Origin: Lachnospiraceae bacterium
Lineage (GTDB): Bacteria > Bacillota > Clostridia > Lachnospirales > Lachnospiraceae
Reading direction: 5' to 3'
NCBI GenBank assembly: GCA_017619295.1
Contig: JAFZSQ010000016.1
Coordinates: forward strand, 1-43,339
Length of the DNA: 43,339 bases
This document shows, piece by piece, positions 1-6,807 of this stretch (position 1 is the stretch's first letter; each line of letters begins with the position of its first letter). The notes below the pieces were generated by a model. It saw nothing but the letters and a program-made list of their open reading frames with translations. It ran no database searches and was not told the origin of the DNA. Made by a program: the position numbers and the translations under genes.

Positions 1-31
1 CCCCACCCCCACCAAACCCAATTGCACCAAC
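1..31 (-). repeat. Partial copy of intergenic GTGCARTTGGGG repeat
   Basis: Read on the minus strand, this edge carries TTGGTGCAATTGGG followed by a G/T-rich run. The GTGCAATTGGG core matches the longer copies at 5835-5877, 12566-12644 and 33517-33545. The copy diverges after the core and is cut by the window edge, so only the core supports the assignment. Confidence 0.5.
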
Positions 32-32
32 A

Positions 33-56
33 CGGGCAGGAGCGCACTCCTGCCCG
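33..56. terminator. Perfect 10-bp hairpin after the ABC-F gene
   Basis: CGGGCAGGAG and CTCCTGCCCG form a perfect 10-bp stem around a four-base CGCA loop, starting seven bases beyond the ABC-F stop codon. On the minus strand it is not followed by a clear T-run (TGTTGGTGC follows), so it is a weak or Rho-assisted terminator, or simply a structured 3' end. It is GC-rich compared with its surroundings. Confidence 0.5.
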
Positions 57-62
57 AACCTT

Positions 63-1700
63 TTAGTTAACGTCGTCCTCTCTGTTAGCAGTGTAGACAG
101 TACGCTTACGTGCCATCTCATCGCTTTCGAGGTATTCATCGTAGGTTGTGATCTTGTCAACCAGTGTACCGTCAGGAAGAATCTCCATAATACGGTTGGC
201 AGTGGTTTGCACAAACTGATGGTCATGACATGAGAACAGCTCAACTCCCGGGAACTTAATAAGTCCGTTGTTTAAAGCTGTGATGGATTCCATGTCAAGG
301 TGGTTTGTGGGCTCATCAAGGATGAGGCAGTTTGCACCGGAAATCATCATCTTGGAAAGAAGGCATCTAACCTTCTCACCACCTGACAGAATCTTAACCT
401 TCTTCACACCGTCATCACCTGCAAAAAGCATTCTTCCAAGGAAGCCTCTTACGTAGGTAACATCCTTAACAGGTGAATAACCTGTAAGCCAGTCAACGAT
501 TGTGTAGTCGTTGTCGAACTCATCTGTGGGATCCTTGGGGAAGTAAGCCTGTGATGTGGTTACGCCCCACTTGTATGTTCCTTCATCGGGCTCAATCTCG
601 CCCATAAGAATCTTAAAGAGTGTGGTCTTTGCAAGCTCGTTGCCGCCAACGAAAGCAACCTTATCATCATGTCCAAGGATAAAGGAAACGTTGTTAAGGA
701 CTTTCTCGCCGTTGATGGTCTTGCTGATTCCCTCAACTGTAAGAACCTCGTTACCAATCTCACGATCAGGTCTGAAGTCGATGTAGGGGTATTTACGGCT
801 TGAAGGACGAATGTCGTCAAGCTCGATCTTCTCCAAAGCTCTCTTTCTTGCTGTAGCCTGCTTTGATTTGGAAGCATTAGCGGAGAATCTGGAGATGAAC
901 TCCTGCAACTCCTTAATCTTCTCTTCCTTCTTACGGTTTGCTTCCTTCATCTGACGAATAAGGAGCTGGCTGGACTCATACCAGAAGTCGTAGTTTCCGG
1001 CATAGAGCTGAATCTTACCGTAGTCAATATCCGCTGTATGTGTGCAGACTTTATTTAAGAAGTATCTGTCGTGGGAAACCACGATTACAGTGTTCTCAAA
1101 GTTAATAAGGAACTCCTCAAGCCATGCGATTGCATCCAAATCAAGGTGGTTGGTAGGCTCATCGAGTAAGAGGATATCGGGGTTACCGAAAAGTGCCTTT
1201 GCAAGGAGAACCTTAACCTTAAGGCTGCCGTCAAGCTCTGACATAAGCTGATAATGAAACTCCGTGTCAACGCCAAGACCGTTAAGGAGCATTGCTGCGT
1301 TACTCTCTGCTTCCCAACCGTCCATCTCGGCGAACTCAGCCTCAAGCTCACTTGCTCTGATACCGTCCTCGTCTGAGAAATCTTCCTTGGCATAGATTGC
1401 ATCCTTCTCTTTCATTACCTGGTACAATCTCTCGTTACCCATAATAACAACGTCCATTACAGGGTAAGCGTCATATTTGAAGTGGTCCTGCTCCAAAACT
1501 GACATTCTCTGGCCGGGAGTCATGGAAACATCACCGGATGTGGTCTCAAGTTTACCTGAGAGAATTTTTAAGAATGTGGATTTGCCGGCACCGTTTGCAC
1601 CGATAAGTCCGTAGCAGTTACCTTCTGTGAATTTGATATTAACATCCTCAAAAAGAGCCTTTTTACCGAATCTGAGGGTTACATTGTTAGCTTGAATCAT
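63..1700 (-). CDS. ykpA: ABC-F family ATPase, YkpA/YbiT type
   Basis: A 545-residue soluble protein with two ABC ATPase domains in one chain and no membrane segments, which is the ABC-F architecture (ribosome-associated translation factors). The N-terminal domain has a canonical Walker A (GANGAGKST, residues 34-42) and LLLDEPTNHLD. Between the domains lies the charged linker ending in the family signature FSANASKSKQATARK. The sequence closely follows Bacillus YkpA as I remember it. The two sites are unequal: the first signature is replaced by SELDGSLKVKV and the second Walker A reads GGNELAKTT, while the second signature LSGGEKVR is intact. One composite ATP site therefore looks active and the other degenerate. 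The second switch region reads SCHDH instead of SHDR. It starts at an ATG preceded by AAGGAA and is a single-gene unit, divergent from nothing nearby. Confidence 0.93.
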   Translation of the reverse strand: MIQANNVTLRFGKKALFEDVNIKFTEGNCYGLIGANGAGKSTFLKILSGKLETTSGDVSMTPGQRMSVLEQDHFKYDAYPVMDVVIMGNERLYQVMKEKDAIYAKEDFSDEDGIRASELEAEFAEMDGWEAESNAAMLLNGLGVDTEFHYQLMSELDGSLKVKVLLAKALFGNPDILLLDEPTNHLDLDAIAWLEEFLINFENTVIVVSHDRYFLNKVCTHTADIDYGKIQLYAGNYDFWYESSQLLIRQMKEANRKKEEKIKELQEFISRFSANASKSKQATARKRALEKIELDDIRPSSRKYPYIDFRPDREIGNEVLTVEGISKTINGEKVLNNVSFILGHDDKVAFVGGNELAKTTLFKILMGEIEPDEGTYKWGVTTSQAYFPKDPTDEFDNDYTIVDWLTGYSPVKDVTYVRGFLGRMLFAGDDGVKKVKILSGGEKVRCLLSKMMISGANCLILDEPTNHLDMESITALNNGLIKFPGVELFSCHDHQFVQTTANRIMEILPDGTLVDKITTYDEYLESDEMARKRTVYTANREDDVN

Positions 1701-1780
1701 ATTTTTTCCTTCTTATGTTTATATACGTCCGTTTTCAGTCACGATACCTATTTTACAGAAAACCTGGGAAAAATCAAGTA

Positions 1781-1813
1781 TAAAAAACCCCTTTGGCGTC
1801 ATACCAAAGGGGT
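1781..1813 (-). terminator. Intrinsic terminator of thrH
   Basis: On the minus strand ACCCCTTTGG and CCAAAGGGGT form a perfect 10-bp stem with a seven-base loop, immediately followed by TTTTTTATA. It begins six bases past the thrH stop codon and also insulates the ABC-F promoter region. Confidence 0.88.
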
Positions 1814-1818
1814 AAATC

Positions 1819-2424
1819 CTACTTATCCAGGCTTTCTGATATTGCATTAAATAAATCGTCATACTCTTCAAAAGCGGGAAGTTCAGGGAAATCTGCCTTA
1901 ATCTTATCAGTGGTTCTGAATAAGAATCCTGCTTTGCCTGCCTTAATCATATCAAGGTCATTGTAGCTGTCGCCGCTGGCAATGGTCTCGTAACCAATGG
2001 ACTGAAGAGCCTTGACTGTCGTAAGTTTGGACTTCTCGCATCGCATTTTAAAACCGGTTACTTCTCCGTTGTCCGCAACTTCAAGTGTATTGCAGAATAT
2101 AGTAGGCCAGCCAAGCTTCTCCATCAGGGGAGTCGCAAACTGAGTAAAGGTATCACTTATGATGATAACCTGAGTTTTCGCTCTTAACTTATCAAGGAAC
2201 TCCTTAGCTCCGGGAAGGGGATCAATCTTTTTGATAGTATCCTGAATCTCCTTGAGTCCCAGACCATGCTCCTTTAAGATTCCGATTCTCCACTTCATAA
2301 GCTTATCGTAATCGGGCTCGTCCCTGGTAGTTCTTCTAAGTTCAGGAATGCCACTTGCCTCAGCAAAAGCAATCCATATTTCAGGCACCAAAACGCCCTC
2401 TAAATCCAAACAAACAATATTCAT
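1819..2424 (-). CDS. thrH: ThrH-type phosphoserine phosphatase / homoserine phosphotransferase
   Basis: A 201-residue HAD-superfamily enzyme. The nucleophile motif is DLEGV with Asp7, and the usual second Asp is Glu9, as in Pseudomonas ThrH. Motif II is SDT (90-92), a conserved Lys lies near 133, and the metal-binding motif is GDSYND (151-156). Length and the opening residues match ThrH, which dephosphorylates phosphoserine and can transfer the phosphate to homoserine. It is probably cytosolic and would serve serine or threonine metabolism. It stands alone with its own terminator and an AAGGAG ribosome binding site. Whether the phosphotransferase activity is retained cannot be told from sequence; a dedicated SerB role is the alternative. 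Confidence 0.88.
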   Translation of the reverse strand: MNIVCLDLEGVLVPEIWIAFAEASGIPELRRTTRDEPDYDKLMKWRIGILKEHGLGLKEIQDTIKKIDPLPGAKEFLDKLRAKTQVIIISDTFTQFATPLMEKLGWPTIFCNTLEVADNGEVTGFKMRCEKSKLTTVKALQSIGYETIASGDSYNDLDMIKAGKAGFLFRTTDKIKADFPELPAFEEYDDLFNAISESLDK

Positions 2425-2585
2425 ATACGTCTCCTTACGTTAATTCGTTACCAAACTAAAATACATAATACCACAAACTTTATAATTCCTTAATACTTTC
2501 TTTTTATTTTTGGGTTTGACTTGCACGATACATATCTTTAAACTGATGAATATGCAGTTGCACACCACAGAGAGGAATAGAGGAA

Positions 2586-3602
2586 ATGGAAGAAAATGTT
2601 ATGGTAGCGCCTAAAAAGAAGGGCGTTACAGGAACCACACTTAAAATCATCGCAATTGTGGCCATGTTCATCGACCACTTTGCAGCTATATTTGTAGAAA
2701 GCTATTTAACAAAACTTATTATGGAAGCCCCTGCAGACATCATTGGTGACTCAGCAAAAATGATGGCTGAACGCCCCGACATCATCATCTGGGAATTTAT
2801 AATGCTTGCCATGCGTGCCATCGGACGATTCGGCTTCCCCATCTTTGCCTTCCTTTTGGTTGAAGGCTTTACACACACAAGAAGCGTTAAGAAATACGCC
2901 CTTAACCTTGGTATCTTCGCTTTGATTTCAGAGCTGCCCTTTAACCTTGGCTTTGCAAAATCTCTGATTTACCCCGGATACCAGAACGTATTCTTCACTC
3001 TCCTTCTTGGTCTCCTTTGCTTATGGAGCATCAGTGAGCTTGCCGAGAAGAGACAGTGGTCAGAGAAGCTCGCTCCCTTATACTATGTGGCAGGCGCCAT
3101 TGTCGGAGCCATTGCAGGATTTGAACTTGCCAATGCGGGAGTTCTCGCTTTGTTCACCACACTTTTTTATGGGAATCAGCTTATTACAGTCGGTGCAGGC
3201 GCAGTCGTAGGACTTATCGTAGCCGCTGCTATCGGCGGAAAGTTCGATGCGGCAGCAAAGAACCGTGTAACATTCACTGTTCTTCCCATCACCGTATTTA
3301 TGACAATCGCTTACTTCCTTAAGACAGACTACGCAGACTTCGGTGTATTGACCATCGTAATCATGTATCTCTTAAGAAAATCCAAGAACAAAGCCTTTGC
3401 CTGGGGTTGCGCATTACTTACCCTTATGTCTCCCCTTGAAGTCTTCGCATTCTTCATGCTGATTCCGGTTTCAAGGTACAACGGCGAACGCGGCAAGAAG
3501 ATGAACAAATATTTCTTCTACGCATTCTACCCCGTACACATCGGTTTGATTTACCTTTTAACATTGCTGGTAGGCTTTACAACATTTTCATTAGGATTCT
3601 AA
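2586..3602 (+). CDS. TraX-family polytopic membrane protein
   Basis: A 338-residue, strongly hydrophobic protein with about eight to ten membrane segments. It opens with a short cytosolic tail, then TLKIIAIVAMFIDHFAA, and includes GRFGFPIFAFLLVEGF and a motif-rich loop ending SELPFNLGF. These are hallmarks of the TraX family, which includes F-plasmid pilin acetylase but is common as a chromosomal gene of unknown substrate in Firmicutes; an acyltransferase role is family inference. The conserved Asp-His of FIDH and the ARG/GRFGFP segment are present. No conjugation genes are nearby, so a pilin role here is unlikely. The start follows a GAGAGGAATAGAGG purine-rich site; ATG 2601 is an alternative. 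A hairpin terminator follows it. Confidence 0.82.
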   Translation: MEENVMVAPKKKGVTGTTLKIIAIVAMFIDHFAAIFVESYLTKLIMEAPADIIGDSAKMMAERPDIIIWEFIMLAMRAIGRFGFPIFAFLLVEGFTHTRSVKKYALNLGIFALISELPFNLGFAKSLIYPGYQNVFFTLLLGLLCLWSISELAEKRQWSEKLAPLYYVAGAIVGAIAGFELANAGVLALFTTLFYGNQLITVGAGAVVGLIVAAAIGGKFDAAAKNRVTFTVLPITVFMTIAYFLKTDYADFGVLTIVIMYLLRKSKNKAFAWGCALLTLMSPLEVFAFFMLIPVSRYNGERGKKMNKYFFYAFYPVHIGLIYLLTLLVGFTTFSLGF

Positions 3603-3608
3603 AATTTC

Positions 3609-3641
3609 AACCTTGCCTTTCCTAAGGCAAGGTTGTATTAT
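3609..3641 (+). terminator. Hairpin after traX-like gene
   Basis: AACCTTGCCTT and AAGGCAAGGTT pair perfectly over 11 bp with a TCCT loop, seven bases after the stop codon. The tail GTATTATTT is only partly T-rich, so termination may be incomplete and the PHP gene 37 bases downstream could be read through into. Confidence 0.7.
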
Positions 3642-3677
3642 TTACAATGTTAATTATTTATTTGGAGGCAGAATCAG

Positions 3678-4451
3678 ATGTTAGCTAATTACCACACCCA
3701 CACAGTGCGCTGCAAACACGCAGTGGGAAGCGAAAGGGAATATATCGAGGCTGCCATTGCAAACGGTTTCAAAATCTTAGGTTTCTCAGATCATACCCCT
3801 CAGCCCTACGAAAACGGCTACGTTTCGGGCATAAGAATGGACATGGATGAGATTCCAAACTACACCGACACTCTCGTGAAGCTTCGCGAAGAGTATAAAG
3901 ATCAGATTCAGATTCTCATAGGTTACGAGGTTGAGTACTTCCCCAAGTACTTCGATAAGCTCATGAAGGAGCTTCGAAAATACCCCTTGGATTACATCAT
4001 TCAGGGCCAGCACCACGTCCCCGACGAGCCAAGCGGTTTCTATGTAGGCTCGGCAACTGACAGCGTAGAGCGCCTTAAAGCCTACGTGGATCTCACCATT
4101 GAGGGCATGAAAACAGGCCTTTACACCTATCTCGCCCACCCCGACCTGATTAATTTCAAGGGCGATGACGATGTTTACAAGAGACATATGTCAAGGCTTA
4201 TTGAAGCAGCCATCGACTTGGACCTTCCTCTTGAAATCAACGTTTATGGCTTCATAGACGGCAGGTGGTACCCCTGTGACCGCTTCTTTAATCTGGCAAA
4301 ATCGTATAATCCCAAATTCGTAATCGGGTGCGATGCCCACAATCCAAACGTGCTTAAACAGCCCAAGGACCACCCGGGCTTCGAGGACTTCCTAAAAAGG
4401 AATGGCATCGATGTAGGCGACAATATTGTAAAGATTGTAGACTGCAAATAG
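3678..4451 (+). CDS. PHP-domain phosphatase, histidinol-phosphatase (HisJ) family
   Basis: A 257-residue PHP-fold metal-dependent phosphatase. The N-terminal HTHT motif (His6, His8), SDHTP (Asp38, His39), the QHHVPD segment, YLAHPD and the C-terminal CDAHNP motif supply the expected trinuclear metal ligands. Length and motif order fit HisJ/HisK-type histidinol-phosphatase (histidinol phosphate to histidinol, EC 3.1.3.15). No other histidine genes are nearby, so an orphan HisJ or another phosphomonoesterase of the family is possible. A good TTTGGAGG site lies ten bases before the ATG. It converges with the CobW gene and shares a bidirectional terminator with it. Confidence 0.85.
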   Translation: MLANYHTHTVRCKHAVGSEREYIEAAIANGFKILGFSDHTPQPYENGYVSGIRMDMDEIPNYTDTLVKLREEYKDQIQILIGYEVEYFPKYFDKLMKELRKYPLDYIIQGQHHVPDEPSGFYVGSATDSVERLKAYVDLTIEGMKTGLYTYLAHPDLINFKGDDDVYKRHMSRLIEAAIDLDLPLEINVYGFIDGRWYPCDRFFNLAKSYNPKFVIGCDAHNPNVLKQPKDHPGFEDFLKRNGIDVGDNIVKIVDCK

Positions 4452-4454
4452 CAC

Positions 4455-4509
4455 AAAAAAGAAAGCCGAAATCAGCTTCCCAAAAGGGTGTTGATTTCGG
4501 CTTCATTTA
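4455..4509. terminator. Bidirectional terminator inside the cobW-like 3' end
   Basis: AAGCCGAAATCA (4463-4474) and TGATTTCGGCTT (4492-4503) pair perfectly over 12 bp around a 17-base loop that itself contains CCC-AAAA-GGG. On the minus strand the stem is followed by TCTTTTTTGT; on the plus strand by CATTTAATT. The right arm and loop lie within the last codons and stop of the minus-strand GTPase gene, so coding and termination signals overlap. Confidence 0.8.
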
Positions 4510-5407
4510 ATTCTTCGCCAATAACTATTATAACTTCCTGACCGTCCATAATCTCAGTAACAGTCAGCTGTTCTCTGGTGGCATTTATTTCATACCATCT
4601 GTTATTTTCAGGCATGAATCCCTTGATTCTAAAGATATGGCCGCATTTCTCTGATGCGAAAAGCGCCTGCACCTTCTCCTTAAGTTTCTCAATGGGAATC
4701 TCCATGTTCATAAAGTACAAGGACTTAAAGGCATGTCTCTCGTCAAACCAAAGCTTGGTGTGATCTCCGGTGACATAACCCGCATTCATTATCTTCGCAT
4801 AGTCTTCATCGGAAAGTTCATCCCAGTCCTTCGCCAGAATATCCTTTACCTCAAATCTTCTCTCGCTCTTAAAGTGCTCAAGAATTCCGTTAATCCTTCC
4901 CACCAGATTTTCCGGCGTATCGGCTCCTTTAGCGTTAATCTTACTTAATACTATCTTTCCTGCATTGGTAAGCTGGGAAGTCATGAGATACTCTGATTCT
5001 TCCGAAAGATTCTTCTCCAGTCCCGCATCGAGAATGGTGATAACCGAACCAATCTCGTACCAGTTACACAAAGGTTCATCCCTTAAAACGTCAAAGAACT
5101 CATCCACATCGTAAATTCCTGAAGGCTCAACGATTACCCTGTCAAAGCCCTGCATTCCAAGGGCAATAAGCTTCGTCCTGGTTCTCCTTATGTGGCAGTC
5201 CAGGCCGCACCCTCCGGCAATCATCTCAAGGGAACAGTTATCTCCCTCCAGGTCCTTTAGAAGCATCATATCGACGTTTACGGCACCAAAGTCGTTCTCT
5301 AAGATTGCAATCCTCTGGCCCATGTCCAAAAGGTGCCCAACGTATTTTCTTATAAAAGTTGTCTTACCCGAGCCAAGAAAGCCCGTAATCAAATCTACTT
5401 TAACCAT
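4472..5407 (-). CDS. CobW/G3E-family GTPase (putative metallochaperone)
   Basis: A 311-residue P-loop GTPase of the G3E (CobW/HypB/UreG) family. It begins MVKVDLITGFLGSGKTT with Walker A at 9-17, followed by ENDFG (37-41), a cysteine motif, EPSG (94-97) and a base-recognition segment LSKIN, then a C-terminal CobW_C-like domain. Family members deliver or insert Zn, Co or other metals. The usual GCxCC metal motif is replaced by GGCGLDCHIRR, with Cys67 and Cys71, a CxxxC spacing. The start is the ATG preceded by GGGAAGG; an upstream in-frame TTG at 5467 falls inside the -35 element of the apparent promoter and is rejected. No zinc-uptake genes or clear Zur box are seen, so the metal is unknown. 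Confidence 0.85.
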   Translation of the reverse strand: MVKVDLITGFLGSGKTTFIRKYVGHLLDMGQRIAILENDFGAVNVDMMLLKDLEGDNCSLEMIAGGCGLDCHIRRTRTKLIALGMQGFDRVIVEPSGIYDVDEFFDVLRDEPLCNWYEIGSVITILDAGLEKNLSEESEYLMTSQLTNAGKIVLSKINAKGADTPENLVGRINGILEHFKSERRFEVKDILAKDWDELSDEDYAKIMNAGYVTGDHTKLWFDERHAFKSLYFMNMEIPIEKLKEKVQALFASEKCGHIFRIKGFMPENNRWYEINATREQLTVTEIMDGQEVIIVIGEELNEAEINTLLGS

Positions 5408-5438
5408 ACCTTGCCTTCCCGATTTGTCTGCCGTACAT

Positions 5439-5467
5439 ATTCTATAAAAAAATAAAACCACAGGCAA
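5439..5467 (-). promoter_or_regulatory. Promoter of the CobW-like gene
   Basis: On the minus strand TTGCCT (5462-5467) and TAGAAT (5439-5444) are separated by exactly 17 bases, 32 bases or so ahead of the ATG at 5407. This arrangement supports the ATG as the start. Confidence 0.5.
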
Positions 5468-5490
5468 TAAAAATTTTCAATTTGTTCGAT

Positions 5491-5518
5491 TTACAAATTC
5501 GAACTTATGTTCTATAAT
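5491..5518 (+). promoter_or_regulatory. Promoter with LexA-like (SOS) box
   Basis: TTACAA (5491-5496) and TATAAT (5513-5518) are spaced 16 bases. Between them lies CGAACTTATGTTCT (5500-5513), with a perfect GAAC-N4-GTTC core matching the Gram-positive LexA/DinR consensus CGAACRNRYGTTYC at most positions. The box fills the spacer, the standard place for repression. An additional inverted repeat, GTTCGA (5484-5489) with TCGAAC (5498-5503), overlaps it. Confidence 0.6.
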
Positions 5519-5543
5519 TGTGTCACGAAAAGAGGTGTATGCA

Positions 5544-5831
5544 ATGAAGGCAGATTTAAGACCTGTCGATGTCATCTGCCAGCACTCCAGAGACGGAACC
5601 ATAAGTCCCATAAGGATCAGGATGGTTGATGACGACGGTGAATATCAGACTTATACAATAAAAGGATTCAGGGATATGTCCCACCAGGGAACCAAGGAGA
5701 TGCCTGACGGCGTATTCATTTCCGACAGGACCCTTGTGTACGAATGTAACATAATGACTTTCGGACGGCAGCGCATGATAAGGCTCTACTACGAACCCGC
5801 CAGCACCGCCTGGAAGATGACGGCTATGTAG
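5544..5831 (+). CDS. Small protein of unknown function, possibly SOS-regulated
   Basis: A 95-residue soluble protein without signal peptide or membrane segment. The ATG follows AGAGGTG; a GTG at 5520 would sit right at the transcript start and is rejected. It has a mixed, probably beta-rich sequence with conserved-looking PVDVICQHSRDGTISPIRI, DDDGEYQTYTIKG and a basic-aromatic end MIRLYYEPASTAWKM. I recall similar short proteins in Clostridia, sometimes near Y-family DNA polymerase genes, but cannot name a family. The LexA-like box in its promoter is the best hint and points to DNA damage. It ends in a bidirectional terminator after a repeat element. Function unassigned. Confidence 0.75.
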   Translation: MKADLRPVDVICQHSRDGTISPIRIRMVDDDGEYQTYTIKGFRDMSHQGTKEMPDGVFISDRTLVYECNIMTFGRQRMIRLYYEPASTAWKMTAM

Positions 5832-5834
5832 GAA

Positions 5835-5877
5835 GGCGCCAGGTTTGGTGCAGTTGGGGATGGTGCAGTTGGGGACA
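5835..5877 (+). repeat. Intergenic repeat copy with tandem 15-mer
   Basis: Immediately after the stop codon, TGGTGCAGTTGGGGA occurs twice back to back (5846-5860 and 5861-5875), followed by CAG. The 25 bases 5836-5860 are identical to the reverse complement of 12619-12643, seven kilobases away, and the GTGCA-TTGGGGACAG core recurs at 33517-33532. This is non-coding and belongs to a dispersed family. Confidence 0.8.
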
Positions 5878-5879
5878 GC

Positions 5880-5916
5880 AAATCAGGGTGGCTTACCACC
5901 CTGATTTATATATATT
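5880..5916. terminator. Bidirectional terminator
   Basis: AAATCAGGGTGG (5880-5891) and CCACCCTGATTT (5896-5907) form a perfect 12-bp stem with a CTTA loop. The arms end in A and T runs in both orientations (plus tail TATATATATTTT). It separates the plus-strand small gene from the converging ROK kinase gene. Confidence 0.82.
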
Positions 5917-5927
5917 TTCCCTTTACA

Positions 5928-6785
5928 CTATTTTATAAATGGGTATATTGCTCCCAGCATATTGCTTGCATTGCCGTTTTTTGCCGGAATAACCTTTGTT
6001 TTCCCCTTATAGTCGGGTATTAGTACTTCCTCAAGCTTGGAGCTGATTTTATCTGTAAGTAATGTTCCAAGGCCTGAGATTGCACCGCCTACAATTATTG
6101 TGCCGGGGTCCAATAGATAAATGACGTCAGCTATTCCACAAGCCACATCTCTTGACCACCGCTCTAAAAGGTCAGCGTACGTCTTATCTCCTTTCAAAGC
6201 GGGCTCCATTTCTTTTCCTTCCACGCTTCCAAGAAGTTTACTCTCATCCGAGAACCTCTTGGCTGAAGCAAGACTTTCGTAGCATTCCCCTTTTCCGCTC
6301 CAGATATATCCAACCTCTCCCGCAGTTCCATGAACACCGGTTATTACTTTCCCTTCGCAAAAATAGGCTCCTCCTATTCCTGTTCCGAGCGTAATACAGA
6401 AGAATGTATCCAAGCCTTTGCCGGCGCCAAATCCGGCTTCGCCTAATGCGGTTGTGTTGACATCATTGGCCAAACTGACAGGCAATTTGAATCTGTCCTT
6501 TAAATACCCGGCAATTGGCAGGTCCTTAATGGCAGGTAAATTCTCACACATGCCAATCACGCAGCCCTTTTGGGAATCTACAGCCCCTAAGGTAGCGATA
6601 CCAATGCCCTCTGTCTCGTCATCAATCAGTTCCTTAACTATTTCTTCCAAACAAGAGAGCAATGCTTGACCATCAGTGGAGGCAGGTGTACTTATCTCTG
6701 ACCTTGACAGAACATCTCCATTTTGTGAAACAGATCCGTATTTAATATTAGTTCCGCCAATATCAATTGCGATATAATGCTTCAT
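5928..6785 (-). CDS. ROK-family sugar kinase
   Basis: A 285-residue cytosolic ASKHA-fold kinase, last gene of the sugar operon. The phosphate-1 motif DIGGTNIK is at 8-15, the catalytic base is in LANDVNT (Asp108) and the phosphate-2 motif GTGIGG is at 134-139, followed by HGTAGEVGY. The classical ROK zinc motif CxCGxxGCxE is absent; only GKGECYESLAS (Cys168, Glu170) remains at that place, as in the subset that includes beta-glucoside kinases. It presumably phosphorylates the sugar taken up by the upstream ABC transporter, or the monosaccharide released from it. The substrate cannot be read from sequence; glucose, N-acetylmannosamine, allose and beta-glucosides are all possible in the family. 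Confidence 0.87.
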   Translation of the reverse strand: MKHYIAIDIGGTNIKYGSVSQNGDVLSRSEISTPASTDGQALLSCLEEIVKELIDDETEGIGIATLGAVDSQKGCVIGMCENLPAIKDLPIAGYLKDRFKLPVSLANDVNTTALGEAGFGAGKGLDTFFCITLGTGIGGAYFCEGKVITGVHGTAGEVGYIWSGKGECYESLASAKRFSDESKLLGSVEGKEMEPALKGDKTYADLLERWSRDVACGIADVIYLLDPGTIIVGGAISGLGTLLTDKISSKLEEVLIPDYKGKTKVIPAKNGNASNMLGAIYPFIK

Positions 6786-6807
6786 TTCTGTCTCCCTGTG
6801 CTTTTAA

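Noticed and set aside
2515-2540. Promoter for the TraX-like gene at TTGACT
   Set aside because: A -35-like TTGACT is present but no acceptable -10 lies at 16-18 bases, so no promoter is annotated.
5408-5467. N-terminal extension of the CobW-like protein from a TTG codon
   Set aside because: The TTG coincides with the -35 hexamer of the apparent promoter, and GGGAAGG lies at proper distance from the internal ATG.
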